A stretch of 64,000 nucleotides of DNA from Chloroflexota bacterium (GCA_009391835.1 QWJF01000002.1:20959-84958); one strand, 5' to 3'. Counted from the stretch's first letter, positions 1-9,982 are shown. The notes: generated by a model not told the origin, from the sequence alone. Program-made: numbers and translations.

Positions 1-2
1 AA

Positions 3-323
3 CGGGATGAATGGCGCAGCGCCTGGGAGGCGAAAGCGGAGCAGGAATTTGGGGTGCGGCTGCGGCAGTGGGGGCGGATCCTGACCGAGATCGGCGAGGA
101 GCCGGGGCGTCACAAAGCGAGCTATGCCAGTGAGGTGCGTGACCGAGCTGAATTGGACTTATTGAAGGACGATCTGCCGGGCGGCTTGCACGCTGAGTTG
201 GCCGTATGGGATGCGCGGTTGAAGCGGCTGACGCAGGCGGGGGATTTTGTGTGGGAGCCGGAGGTGAAGGGGTCGTTTCCGAAGGAGGATTACTGGTATT
301 TGTGGGTGAAGCTCAAGCAGTAA
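3..323 (+). CDS. hypothetical protein, 3' part only (5' end outside window)
   Basis: Open frame runs from the window edge (RDEWRSAWEAKAEQEFGVRLRQWG...) to TAA at 321-323. Confidence 0.55.
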   Translation, partial: RDEWRSAWEAKAEQEFGVRLRQWGRILTEIGEEPGRHKASYASEVRDRAELDLLKDDLPGGLHAELAVWDARLKRLTQAGDFVWEPEVKGSFPKEDYWYLWVKLKQ

Positions 324-380
324 GGGTTTTGCAAAGCGGGCTTTGAATTCAAGGTCCGCTTTTTGATTCTGGGGGAAATG

Positions 381-1610
381 TTACTCGTATTTGAAACGCC
401 AGATTCCGAGTGTCAGAAAGACCAGGCCAAAGGCTACGAGAACACCAGCCTCCAGGAGTACGTCCTGCAGGCCGAGGCCGCGGGTGATGATATCGTGGAA
501 GCCGCGCATGGCCCAGCCGGTGGGCACCCAAAGGGCGATGCGCTGCATGAAATCGGGCACAATCTCGATGGGCCACATGGCGCCGCCAAGGCCGGATAGC
601 GGCAGGATGAGGATAGTGCTGATGGCATCAATCTGGGCGTAGGTGCGTACGAGGGAAGCGGCGAACATGCCCAACGCGGTAATCGAAAAGGTGAAGGCCA
701 GGATCATGAGCGCCAGTGCAGCAGGCGATTGACCCCAATCGACCCCAAAAAAGAGTTGCCCGGCCAACACCAAGATACTGAACTGAATCACTGCGGTAAT
801 GAAGACGCCGAACAGTTTTCCAGCCAAAATGCCCGATTTTCGGATCGGAGTGACCAATAAACGGCGCAAAGTGCCCTGTTCGCGCTCCTGCAAAATGGAG
901 CCGGCACCGGCCAACACGAAAAACATAGCAAACATGACGGCGATGCCCGGCGAGGATTGCTCAAAGCCGAGAGGAATCTTCACGGATGTATCTTGGCGAC
1001 GAGTTTCCTTTTGGGCTTCGACAGTGATGGGGGCCCCGGCGCGCCACTCGTTCTGAGCGGCGGCGAATGACTCGGAAAAGAACTGCGTGTGGCTGGGCCC
1101 GCTGGTTGCGAAAAGGCCCAGCTGATCGGCTACACGCGTACTGACCTCGGCAATATCCAGCGAGCTGCTTAATTCGTCTATTGCGGCGAGCAGAGCTTGT
1201 TCGACGACCTGGCCTGAGAGAGGATCCTCGGCATTGAGCCGAAATTCAAGGGCGAGATTGCGCCTGGAAAGCAGTGATGCACTCATATCCGGCGGCAGGA
1301 TCAGGGTGGCGGCCGATTCGCCGGCCTCAAGGCGCTGCGCGGCTGTGCCTGCATCGGTTTGAAGCACTTCCAGGATGGGATTGATCGCCAGGCTATCAAG
1401 CAGCGCGCCACCGAGCTGGCCCTCATCCTGATTAATAACGTCAATGCGCCAGGTTTGCGTTTCTTCGTCGTCGGGGGCAAAGCCCTGAATGCCGACACCA
1501 ATCACCAGGGTAAACACGATGGGCATCAGAACGCCAAAGATCAGCGCACTGCGATCCTGGTAAGTGGTTTTGATGTGCAGCCAGGTGATTTCGAGGATTT
1601 TTCGCAACAT
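381..1610 (-). CDS. ABC-2 type transporter permease
   Basis: 409 aa; N-terminal TM, large extracytoplasmic domain, C-terminal TM cluster with 'EREQGTLRRLLVTPIRKSGILAGK' typical of ABC-2 permeases; adjacent to paralogous permease and ATPase. Confidence 0.9.
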   Translation of the reverse strand: MLRKILEITWLHIKTTYQDRSALIFGVLMPIVFTLVIGVGIQGFAPDDEETQTWRIDVINQDEGQLGGALLDSLAINPILEVLQTDAGTAAQRLEAGESAATLILPPDMSASLLSRRNLALEFRLNAEDPLSGQVVEQALLAAIDELSSSLDIAEVSTRVADQLGLFATSGPSHTQFFSESFAAAQNEWRAGAPITVEAQKETRRQDTSVKIPLGFEQSSPGIAVMFAMFFVLAGAGSILQEREQGTLRRLLVTPIRKSGILAGKLFGVFITAVIQFSILVLAGQLFFGVDWGQSPAALALMILAFTFSITALGMFAASLVRTYAQIDAISTILILPLSGLGGAMWPIEIVPDFMQRIALWVPTGWAMRGFHDIITRGLGLQDVLLEAGVLVAFGLVFLTLGIWRFKYE

Positions 1611-1611
1611 C

Positions 1612-2877
1612 TTATTTCACGAAGCGGCGCTGGAAGGCCCACAGCGCGAGCGAGAAAGTGACGAGGCCGATGGCTCCAAGGATGCCGGCTTCCAAGAGAA
1701 TGTCGTTGAAGCCCCCCTGGCGAATGGTGAGGGTGGTGAGACCCTGCATGGCCCAGCGATTGAGGGTGAATTTGCTGATGACGTTGATAACTCCCGAAAA
1801 GTTCTCGGCAGGGAAGAAAGAACCGCCCAAGGCGCCGAAGACGAGGGAAACAGCCGAACCGACGATGCTGGCTTGCGTTTCGTTGCGGGCAAAGACGGTG
1901 AGCAGCGCGCCCAGGCCGCTGGCCGCAAATACGGTGAGCACGACAACCGTGATCAGGCCGGGAATCGAACTGCCCCAGCTAATGCCAAAAATCAAGGTAC
2001 TGGCGATGACCAGGATGGTGAATTGCAGTAAGCCCGTCATAAAGGTGCCGCCCATTTTGCCGAGAATGATCTGCCAGATGGGGGTGGGGGTGGTCATCAG
2101 ACGAGGCAAGGTGCCGCGGCTTTCTTCAAGCAAAATCGAGCGGGAGCCATCGAACATCGAAAACATGAGGAAGAAGACGGCCATGCCGGGAATGAAAAAG
2201 GCGAATGGGGAAAAACTTTCGCGGGCTTCGCCGACTTCAATCTTGTTGAGGGTCAGTTTTTGGCTGGAAAAATCAAAATTTTCGGGTTGGAGTTCTGCGG
2301 TGAGCACAGGGGCCAAGTTTTCCATTGCAGGGCCAAGTAACTCTGCCTGTTCAACGATTTGGTCGGCGGTTACTCCGGCGGCCAGCAGGATGGTATTGGC
2401 TCCGGCCGTGATCTGTTCCACGATGCTCTGGATGATGAAGGGGCTGATGTTGGCGGCTGGATCCAAATAAAGCTCGACTGAGCCCGACATGGCCTCTTCG
2501 CCGGTTGAACCCTCTTCCGGGATCAAGGCATCACTAAATCCTGCTGGGATAAATAATACGCCACGGGCATTGCCGGCTTCGATCTCGGCGCGGGCGGCCT
2601 CCAAATCGTTCATCTGGCGGACGTTGAGCAGGTCTTGCAGTCCTTCAGAGGTGAGCACCTCCTCGTAATTGGCGCCGAGATCGCCAGCATCCTGATTAAC
2701 CAGGATCATTTCAATATTAGAGATGGGCGCTTCGGTGCCACCCAAACCTCCGATATTGCCGAAAGCCAGGCCGATCAGGGTTGAAATAATCAGGGGCGCG
2801 CCGAGCAAGCCGACTAGCGCTTTCCAATCGCGAAAGCGGGTAAGGGTGTCTTTCCAGGCGATTTGCAGGGATTTCAT
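1612..2877 (-). CDS. ABC-2 type transporter permease (paralog of the adjacent gene)
   Basis: 421 aa; 'LLEESRGTLPRLMTTPTPIWQIILGKMGG' ABC-2 permease signature; tandem with 381-1610. Confidence 0.9.
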   Translation of the reverse strand: MKSLQIAWKDTLTRFRDWKALVGLLGAPLIISTLIGLAFGNIGGLGGTEAPISNIEMILVNQDAGDLGANYEEVLTSEGLQDLLNVRQMNDLEAARAEIEAGNARGVLFIPAGFSDALIPEEGSTGEEAMSGSVELYLDPAANISPFIIQSIVEQITAGANTILLAAGVTADQIVEQAELLGPAMENLAPVLTAELQPENFDFSSQKLTLNKIEVGEARESFSPFAFFIPGMAVFFLMFSMFDGSRSILLEESRGTLPRLMTTPTPIWQIILGKMGGTFMTGLLQFTILVIASTLIFGISWGSSIPGLITVVVLTVFAASGLGALLTVFARNETQASIVGSAVSLVFGALGGSFFPAENFSGVINVISKFTLNRWAMQGLTTLTIRQGGFNDILLEAGILGAIGLVTFSLALWAFQRRFVK

Positions 2878-2883
2878 GGGAGA

Positions 2884-3834
2884 TCAGTCGCGAAGGGCGC
2901 GACCGGTGAGATGCAGGAAAACGGCTTCCAGATTTGGTTCTTCGATCTTGATACTGCGGATGCGGCCATTGGCCTTGTCTATTGTGGAGACGATTTTGCT
3001 CAGCACTGCATTGGCTTCCTGTGCCTGCAGGATTAATTCGTCGTCCTCAATGAGCGCCTGGTTGACACCAGCAATCTTTTGCAGGGCGGCGCTGAGAGCG
3101 GCATAGTCCAATCCATCGGGTTCCAGGCCGATGCGCACTATGTCGAATTCACCAACAGTTTTGGTCAATTCACTTTGGCTTCCAAGGGCAATCAACTGGC
3201 CGTGGTCAATGATGCCGATACGGTTGCTGAGCTCTTCGGCCTCTTCCATGTAATGGGTGGTGTAGAGAACGGTGAGGCCGCTCTGGTTCAACTCCATCAC
3301 GGTATCCAGGATGCGCCGACGGCTCTGGGGATCGATCCCGACGGTGGGTTCGTCCATGTAGAGCACTTTTGGCTGGTGGAGCAGGCCAACGGCGATATTG
3401 ATGCGCCGTTTCATGCCTCCGGAATAGGTTTCCACCTTGGCATCAGCGCGTTCAGCCAACCCGGCTACTTCGAGAACGGCGGCGATGCGTTCCTGCAGGT
3501 AGCTGCCGCGCAAGCCATACATCTTGCCCCAGAAGGCCAAATTCTCGCGGGCGCTCAGTGTGGGGTAAAGGGCAATTTCCTGGGGAACCACGCCAATGGT
3601 TTGTTTTACCGCTTCGGCATCGCTAAGTACGGAATGTCCGTCGATATAGGCCTGGCCCTGGGTGGGCTTCAGCAGGCCACTGAGCATGGAGATGGTGGTG
3701 GTTTTTCCGGCCCCATTGGGACCCAACAAGCTGAGGATTTCCCCGCGCTGAATCTCGAAACTCACGCCGTTCACGGCGTTAATCTCATCGAAGGATTTAT
3801 GCAGGTTTTCGGCGTGTAGGATTGTGTCGGTCAT
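2884..3834 (-). CDS. ABC transporter ATP-binding protein
   Basis: Walker A GPNGAGKTT, signature YSGGMKRR, Walker B VLYMDEPTVGIDP. Confidence 0.95.
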   Translation of the reverse strand: MTDTILHAENLHKSFDEINAVNGVSFEIQRGEILSLLGPNGAGKTTTISMLSGLLKPTQGQAYIDGHSVLSDAEAVKQTIGVVPQEIALYPTLSARENLAFWGKMYGLRGSYLQERIAAVLEVAGLAERADAKVETYSGGMKRRINIAVGLLHQPKVLYMDEPTVGIDPQSRRRILDTVMELNQSGLTVLYTTHYMEEAEELSNRIGIIDHGQLIALGSQSELTKTVGEFDIVRIGLEPDGLDYAALSAALQKIAGVNQALIEDDELILQAQEANAVLSKIVSTIDKANGRIRSIKIEEPNLEAVFLHLTGRALRD

Positions 3835-3961
3835 CTGGATTCCTGTCCCCTTTGGGGTTGTGAGCGTTTGATTCTACCATTCAAGCCATCTGCCTCTTTC
3901 AGCGTACGGGCGGCTGCTTTATGATAAGCTGGCGACAACTCCAAACCTTTGAGGGCTGTCT

Positions 3962-5389
3962 ATGTCTAAGAAACTGTACGCATTTGCACTTATTTTGTTG
4001 CTGCTGACTGCCTGTGGAGCAGGCGACCAAATCTCGCAAGAGGACCAAGTGGCCACGCTGGTGGCTGAGGCGCTGATGGCTGAGGCCGAATCGGCAGCCA
4101 GTGGGGAGCTGGAAGCCGCGACTGAGGAAGCACCAGAGCCTGACGCAGGTGCCTATGGAAGTTGCACCAATGCGGAATTGTTCACCGTGGTGTATGTTAA
4201 GGATGGCAATGTATGGATTTGGCTCGAGGGTGGAGAGAATTTTGCGCTGACGGATAGCGGCGACGTGACAGAAGTGAAAGTGTCGGACGACGGCTGCCGG
4301 ATCGCTTATGCGAAAGATGTGGTCAACCCCAGCTTCGATACCGATGTGGACCAGTTTTCCTCTCCGACACTGCTTGAGTTGTGGGTGGTGAATAGCGACG
4401 GGAGCAACAATCAGCCCCTAGTGGAGACCGATTTTCTGTTTGGCTTGCCGCTAGACGAGGGCATGACCAGCCCATCGATATACCGGTTTGCCTGGCAGCC
4501 GGGCAGCCACACGCTGGCTTTTAGCACCCGGGTGCAGACGTATGGCTTGGTGGTGTTTGACGACATCAACCTGGTGGATGCCAATACGGGCGCGATGAGC
4601 ACACTGCGAGCGCCGGGTGAGGGTGGCAACTTCTTCTTCTCCCCGGATGGCAGCCAAGTGGCATATTCCAGGTCAACCTCGATTAACGCCATTAACACGG
4701 ACGGGAGCAACTTGCGCGAGGAAATGATAACTTTCCCGTACGTTATCACCTACAGTGAATTTTTATATTACCCACCGGTGCATTGGAGCCTGGACGGCAG
4801 TTCGATCATGGTGGCCGTACCGCCAGAGGATGGCCTGGCGCCCACAGAGAGCGGCTTGCCACCCGAAACGGGACTGTGGTGGATCCCGCTGGATGGCACC
4901 CCACCCTATATGCCCGGGTCCGTACAAGCTGAATGGTTTGCCGTGCAAACGGCACAGTTCTCGCCAGACAATGGCCGGGTAGCGTATTTGCGCCCAGTGG
5001 GGGAAACAGGCAGCGGCCAGCGCGAACTGGTGATCGCATTGAGCGATGGCAGCAATGAATCGGCGCAGATCCAGGAGGAAGGGATTCTGGTTGGGGCTTG
5101 GTCGCTGGATAGCAACCAACTAGTCTTTTGGTTCCAGGGGCCGGATGGCAGTCCGGAGATTCGCCTCTTGAATGCCGCCGATGGCAGCGTCACGCCCGGC
5201 AACAGCTTGACCCAGTTCCAGGCCAATGTGGCCTACTTCCATTGGGCGTTGCCGGATGCTTACCTGCAGGTGCGCTACCGTGGGGCGGACGAGTTTATCG
5301 AGCTGAGCTTGATAAATCTGGACGGCACCGGGGTGATTCTCGATGCCTACCAGGGGCCACCTCTCCAAGTGGATAGTAGCGCTCCGTGA
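3962..5389 (+). CDS. putative lipoprotein with TolB/WD40-like beta-propeller repeats
   Basis: Lipobox-like LLLLTACG; repeated 'FSPDGSQVAYSR', 'FSPDNGRVAYLR' blades. Confidence 0.8.
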   Translation: MSKKLYAFALILLLLTACGAGDQISQEDQVATLVAEALMAEAESAASGELEAATEEAPEPDAGAYGSCTNAELFTVVYVKDGNVWIWLEGGENFALTDSGDVTEVKVSDDGCRIAYAKDVVNPSFDTDVDQFSSPTLLELWVVNSDGSNNQPLVETDFLFGLPLDEGMTSPSIYRFAWQPGSHTLAFSTRVQTYGLVVFDDINLVDANTGAMSTLRAPGEGGNFFFSPDGSQVAYSRSTSINAINTDGSNLREEMITFPYVITYSEFLYYPPVHWSLDGSSIMVAVPPEDGLAPTESGLPPETGLWWIPLDGTPPYMPGSVQAEWFAVQTAQFSPDNGRVAYLRPVGETGSGQRELVIALSDGSNESAQIQEEGILVGAWSLDSNQLVFWFQGPDGSPEIRLLNAADGSVTPGNSLTQFQANVAYFHWALPDAYLQVRYRGADEFIELSLINLDGTGVILDAYQGPPLQVDSSAP

Positions 5390-5419
5390 GCCAGAGTCTT
5401 ATGGCTACAGGCTTGAGGT

Positions 5420-5589
5420 GACAGTTTCGCGGCGATGGCGGCGGATATTCTTTGGCGCGACAATCCCCCTATGTCCAGGGTCTGGTATCCGGACCTGCGG
5501 TTGAATTGAGCTGGGTAAATATTGATGGGATCGGGATCGTGATTGATGAAGTGGCGGGCTTCTCGGCGCTCTTTGATATCGCCAATTAA
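5420..5589 (+). pseudogene. degenerate C-terminal fragment resembling the preceding beta-propeller lipoprotein
   Basis: Frame-1 reading QFRGDGGGYSLARQSPYVQGLVSGPAVELSWVNIDGIGIVIDEVAGFSALFDIAN* resembles the C-terminus of the 3962-5389 product (VRYRGADEFIELSLINLDGTGVILDAYQGPP); preceded by in-frame TGA with no obvious start. Confidence 0.4.
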
Positions 5590-5691
5590 GAAACCTGACA
5601 CTTTAGCAAATAGTCCTTTAGGGGGATGTAAAAATCAGGTGTGCATGCAATATTATTGTGTGTCAGAGGTGAGATTCTTGAGTGAGACTGT

Positions 5692-6192
5692 ATGAACGCT
5701 GAGCAACGACCTTCTTCCTTTAAGAGAGCTAAATCGCGCGGGCAGGGCATGGTGGAATTCGCCCTGGTTTTGCCGATGCTGCTGTTAATTGTGTACGGCC
5801 TGTTTGAGGTTGGGAGGATGACCTACATTTATTTCAGCGTGGTGACGGCCAGCCGCGAAGCCGCTCGCTATGGCGTTGCCGTGGACGAGAGCGGTTCCGG
5901 GACACCCCAATACATTGATTGCGCAGCGATCAGAACCGCGGCCAAGAATTTCGGCTCGATTGCCGGAATTCAGGATGCGGATATCTCGATTACCTATGAT
6001 CGGGGTCCGGGCGGCGCGGCGCTGGGCAGCTGCCCAGTTGCGGCGGAAAGCCTGCTGTTGGGCGACCGGATCATTGTGCAGGTCACTGGTTATTTTGCGC
6101 CGGGACCGGCGATCCCGTTGTTTAACTTTCCCTCCTTCACGCTAAGCTCTACAACGCGGCGCACCATTGTTAAAGAAGTTTCCTTAGAGTAG
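5692..6192 (+). CDS. TadE-like pilus/secretion-associated membrane protein
   Basis: 166 aa; 'RGQGMVEFALVLPMLLLIVYGLFEVGRMTYIYFSVVTASREAARYG' TadE-type N-terminus. Confidence 0.88.
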   Translation: MNAEQRPSSFKRAKSRGQGMVEFALVLPMLLLIVYGLFEVGRMTYIYFSVVTASREAARYGVAVDESGSGTPQYIDCAAIRTAAKNFGSIAGIQDADISITYDRGPGGAALGSCPVAAESLLLGDRIIVQVTGYFAPGPAIPLFNFPSFTLSSTTRRTIVKEVSLE

Positions 6193-6213
6193 CCAGGCAA
6201 CCCAGAGAAAAGC

Positions 6214-7434
6214 ATGACGAAGCTTATAAAGAAAACCGAAACGGGCCAGGCAATCGCCTTGTTGGTGTTGATGCTTGTGGGGATGATTGGCATTGTGGGG
6301 GTGGCGATTGACGGGGGCGATCTATTCCAGGAGCGCAGAAGCTCACAAAATGCGGCAGATAACGCGGCGCTATCTGGCGCGCAGGCGCTGTGCACGGGCG
6401 GCAACCCGGTCACTTCGGCTTTTGCATCGGCATTCGCCAACGGTTATGACAATGACCTGGCGACCAATTTTGTGACAGTGAACAACCCACCCAGCCAGGG
6501 AGCTTTCCTGGGGAACGCGGAATACGTAGAAGTTAAGATCACATCAACGCGGGAGCCGGGGTTCTCCCAACTTGTATTCTCCGGCCCATTTCAAACCAGC
6601 GTGTATAGCCTGGCTCACTGCGCGCCAGCCGCCATTGAGCCCGTGGGCGATTACGGCATCCTGGCATTGAACCCTTCGGACAAGGACGCCTTTAAGAACA
6701 ACGGAAACGGCACGCTCAAGATGACGGGCGGCGGCGTGTATGTGAATTCGAATCATGCCAGCATGGCGATGGTGACCGCGGGCAATGGGGTGATTATTGC
6801 GCCGGACATTAAACTCGTGGGGGGATATACAGAGGGCAGCCCAGGTAGCATCAGCCCCACGCCGACCACAGGCGTGCCAGCGCTGAGCGACCCTCTGGCG
6901 GAGGTGCAGGAACCCACGAATCCGGGCGGGACCTGCACAACGGTTGATATGAATTCGGGCAGCCAGACCATTGACCCGGGACTGTATTGCTCGATCACGG
7001 TGAAAGGCGGGGCACTGACGATGAACCCGGGCGTGTATTACATAAAGCCGGGCAACATGGACGTCAATAAGGGGTCGGTTAGCGGAAACGGGGTGATGAT
7101 CTTTATGGACGGGGGCCAGATCAGCCTTTCGGGTGGGGATTTCAATTTGAGCGCGCCGAGCTCCGGGAGCTATAAGGGGATGGCGATCTTCATGAAGCGC
7201 AGCAGTGCGCAGCCGATTGTGATCACGGCCAATGCGAGCTCAACGATCACGGGGACGATTTATGGGCCGGCTTCGGAATTGGTTTTGGCCGGCTCGGGCA
7301 GCGCGAATCCGCTGCATTCGCAAGTGATTGTCAGTTTGGTGAAGGTTTCCGGAAGCGCGGCCCTTGAGATTGCTTACGATCCGGACGAAAACTACAAACT
7401 TTCTTCGCCTGCACTGGTTGAACTGATCAACTAG
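6214..7434 (+). CDS. TadG-like protein with repetitive beta-rich C-terminal domain
   Basis: 406 aa; 'TGQAIALLVLMLVGMIGIVGVAIDGGDLFQERRSSQNAADNAALSGAQALC' TadE/G-like N-terminus followed by Gly/Ser-rich beta-repeat region. Confidence 0.85.
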   Translation: MTKLIKKTETGQAIALLVLMLVGMIGIVGVAIDGGDLFQERRSSQNAADNAALSGAQALCTGGNPVTSAFASAFANGYDNDLATNFVTVNNPPSQGAFLGNAEYVEVKITSTREPGFSQLVFSGPFQTSVYSLAHCAPAAIEPVGDYGILALNPSDKDAFKNNGNGTLKMTGGGVYVNSNHASMAMVTAGNGVIIAPDIKLVGGYTEGSPGSISPTPTTGVPALSDPLAEVQEPTNPGGTCTTVDMNSGSQTIDPGLYCSITVKGGALTMNPGVYYIKPGNMDVNKGSVSGNGVMIFMDGGQISLSGGDFNLSAPSSGSYKGMAIFMKRSSAQPIVITANASSTITGTIYGPASELVLAGSGSANPLHSQVIVSLVKVSGSAALEIAYDPDENYKLSSPALVELIN

Positions 7435-7538
7435 CCATCTATCAGTTAGCTGGCCTACAAGGTGGCCGGGATTTCGGGGGAAATCACCCATTGGTACTAG
7501 TGAAGCGGCTACACAGCCCAGGCAATTCCAGATTGGGC

Positions 7539-7566
7539 TTGCACTTTTGAAAGTTCGCTGTATCAT
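7539..7566 (+). promoter_or_regulatory. putative sigma70-type promoter (copy 1 of a duplicated promoter/leader)
   Basis: TTGCAC (7539-7544), 16-bp spacer, TATCAT (7561-7566); spacer and downstream leader closely match 9047-9141. Confidence 0.6.
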
Positions 7567-7687
7567 ATAAAGCGAACGGTCGAAAAACGATTTGCCGCGA
7601 GTGGATTTTAACCCGTATGTTGGTTAAGACCAGTCTGCGCAAATCGGTAGGCGCTGAGTTGAGCGAGGCCGGCGACCAGAAATTGCC

Positions 7688-8923
7688 ATGAAGAACCTCA
7701 CACGAAAATCCGAATCGGGACAAGCCATCGTTCTACTGGTGCTGTTGCTGGTGGGCATGATCGGCATCGTGGGGCTGGCGATTGACGGCGGCAATGTTTT
7801 CCAGGAGCGCAGGCGATCTCAAAACGCGGCGGACAATGCGGCGCTGGCGGGGGCGCTGGCCTTGTGCGAAGGGGACAATCCGCTTACCGCTGCCTTTGCT
7901 TCTACATTTAACAATGGCTTTGATAATGACCAGGTTACCAATTTCGTAACGGTGAACAACCCGCCGAGCCAGGGACCCAATTCCGGCGATAGTGAATTTG
8001 TTGAAGTAAGCATCCGTTCTATCCAAGGAGCCTCTTTTTCATCGCTTGTGTTTTCGGGTGTATTGGAGTCAACGTCTCGAGCGGTTGGGCATTGCCAAGC
8101 GACGACCGGAAGCGGCATTGGGGATGGAAATGGGCTCATAGCGCTGGAAGATGATAAAGACAAAGCGATTCGCTCAACCTCATCCGGGTTAATTAAAGTG
8201 AATGGAGGCGGGATATTCTCCAATTCGAGCGCCTCCAATGGTTTATTTGTTTCCGGATCGGGAGATATTGAGGCAGATACTACGATTGAAGTGGTTGGGA
8301 ATTATGAAAGTTCGGGATCAGGGGCTTTTAATCCGACGCCGATCGCCGGCGTGCCTGCAATCACTGATCCATTGGCTGAAGTGCCTGAGCCGACAAAGCC
8401 CGGGGGCGCCTGCATTGACTTCAATCATGGCAGCAACTCAAATGTCACCATCAATCCTGGGAAGTATTGCAAGATTACGGTTACGAGCAATGGCAATGTA
8501 ACTATGAATCCGGGTGTTTATTATGTGGAACAGGAAGTGGCTGTTACCGGAGGAGGGGATCTTAGCGGCAGCGGGGTAATGATCTACATGGAGAGCAAGG
8601 AAATCAAACTAACCGGAAACGGCGATCTAAACATTAGTGCGCCAACCAGCGGCACTTATGCCGGGATGGTGATCTTTATGGGCCGTGCCAACAATACCTC
8701 GATTGAATTGACGGGCTATGGCGGGCTGATCAGCACGGGAACGATTTACGGGCCAGCTGCGACTTTCAAGATCACGGGGAGCGGGAGTTCGAACTCAATC
8801 AATTCCCAGGTGATTGTCAGCGAAGTCGAAAACACAGGCAACGGGAGCCTCATCGTGAATTACGATGCAGCGGAAAACTACGGGGGCGGTGCGGGCAGCT
8901 CGGTTATCAATTTGGCAGAATAA
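7688..8923 (+). CDS. TadG-like protein with repetitive beta-rich C-terminal domain (paralog of 6214-7434)
   Basis: 411 aa; same N-terminus 'SGQAIVLLVLLLVGMIGIVGLAIDGGNVFQERRRSQNAADNAALAGALALC' and same C-terminal pattern (NPGVYYVEQEVAVTGGGDLSGSGVMIYM...). Confidence 0.85.
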   Translation: MKNLTRKSESGQAIVLLVLLLVGMIGIVGLAIDGGNVFQERRRSQNAADNAALAGALALCEGDNPLTAAFASTFNNGFDNDQVTNFVTVNNPPSQGPNSGDSEFVEVSIRSIQGASFSSLVFSGVLESTSRAVGHCQATTGSGIGDGNGLIALEDDKDKAIRSTSSGLIKVNGGGIFSNSSASNGLFVSGSGDIEADTTIEVVGNYESSGSGAFNPTPIAGVPAITDPLAEVPEPTKPGGACIDFNHGSNSNVTINPGKYCKITVTSNGNVTMNPGVYYVEQEVAVTGGGDLSGSGVMIYMESKEIKLTGNGDLNISAPTSGTYAGMVIFMGRANNTSIELTGYGGLISTGTIYGPAATFKITGSGSSNSINSQVIVSEVENTGNGSLIVNYDAAENYGGGAGSSVINLAE

Positions 8924-9046
8924 GCAACTGGGCATAGATCAGCCTTAATTCCCATCTCATGGTTGAATTTCCAATTATTCAAAAAAATCCAATCTCGTTA
9001 GAAACATAAAAAAACAACAAACTTGCAAGGGTGAACAAATTGGTAC

Positions 9047-9074
9047 TTGCATTTTTGAAAGTTCATGGTATTAT
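9047..9074 (+). promoter_or_regulatory. putative sigma70-type promoter (copy 2 of a duplicated promoter/leader)
   Basis: TTGCAT (9047-9052), 16-bp spacer, TATTAT (9069-9074); shared TTTTGAAAGTTC spacer and CGGTCGAAAAACGATTTG leader with copy 1. Confidence 0.6.
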
Positions 9075-9207
9075 ATTGGTCGAAAGCGGTCGAAAAACGA
9101 TTTGTTGAGAGTAGATTTTAGCCCATATATTGGGGTGAAATCTACTATTGCCCTAAATATAGGGGCATTTACAGAGGACAAATCGACAGACTGCCGAGAA
9201 AAACACA

Positions 9208-9981
9208 ATGTTGATGGCTGAAACAGCAACTTCCACTTCAAATTCCGGGCTGCAAGCTCCGGGACTTGATCTTGACGCGGTGCAGCAGCTGAGCGACCAG
9301 CGCGTGGTGCTAGTGGTGGAGGACGACCCGGATACGCTCAATTTGCTGAAGCTCACGCTGCGGCGGGCGGGCATGAACGTGGTGGGCGCGCTGGATGGCA
9401 AGCAGGCCATTCGCAAGTGGGGGGAGACCAACCCGAACATCGTGCTGCTGGATCTGATGATGCCCGAGATGGATGGCTGGGAAACGCTGGGCCAACTGCG
9501 CACGATTACGGACGCACCGATCATTATTCTTTCGGCACTCAGCCAAAATGAGAACATTGTGCGCGGCCTTGAAGAAGGCGCAGATGATTATGTGACCAAA
9601 CCCTTCCAAAGCACGGAAGTGGTGGCACGGGTGGAGGCGGCGCTGCGGCGCTCCGGCCCCAAGGTTGAAGCCACGAAGCTGCTCTTCCCGGACCACGAGC
9701 TCTCCATTGATCTGGAAACCCACCAGGTGACGCTGAAAGGCGAGAGCATCGAATTGACGCCGCGTGAATTTGAAGTGTTGGCGGCGCTGGCCAAGCGGCA
9801 TCCGAAACCGGTGGCTTACCAGACGATCGCTGCAGAGATTTGGGGCGATGACAACGACAAAATTCGCGAACGTATTAAATGGATCGTTTACCTGCTGCGC
9901 CAGAAGATTGAACAGAATCCCAGTGATCCCAAGCTGATTGTGAACAAAGTGCGCTACGGATACCAGTTGGCGGCCGAATAA
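9208..9981 (+). CDS. OmpR-type response regulator (receiver + winged helix)
   Basis: 257 aa; receiver 'VVLVVEDDPDTLNLLKLTLRRAG...NIVLLDLMMPEMDGWETL...ADDYVTKPF', C-terminal wHTH 'IELTPREFEVLAALAKRH...RYGYQL'. Confidence 0.93.
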   Translation: MLMAETATSTSNSGLQAPGLDLDAVQQLSDQRVVLVVEDDPDTLNLLKLTLRRAGMNVVGALDGKQAIRKWGETNPNIVLLDLMMPEMDGWETLGQLRTITDAPIIILSALSQNENIVRGLEEGADDYVTKPFQSTEVVARVEAALRRSGPKVEATKLLFPDHELSIDLETHQVTLKGESIELTPREFEVLAALAKRHPKPVAYQTIAAEIWGDDNDKIRERIKWIVYLLRQKIEQNPSDPKLIVNKVRYGYQLAAE

Positions 9982-9982
9982 G

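Noticed and set aside
1658-2470. 270-aa plus-strand ORF opposite the ABC permease
   Set aside because: Antisense to a well-supported permease gene; no family or ribosome-binding support.
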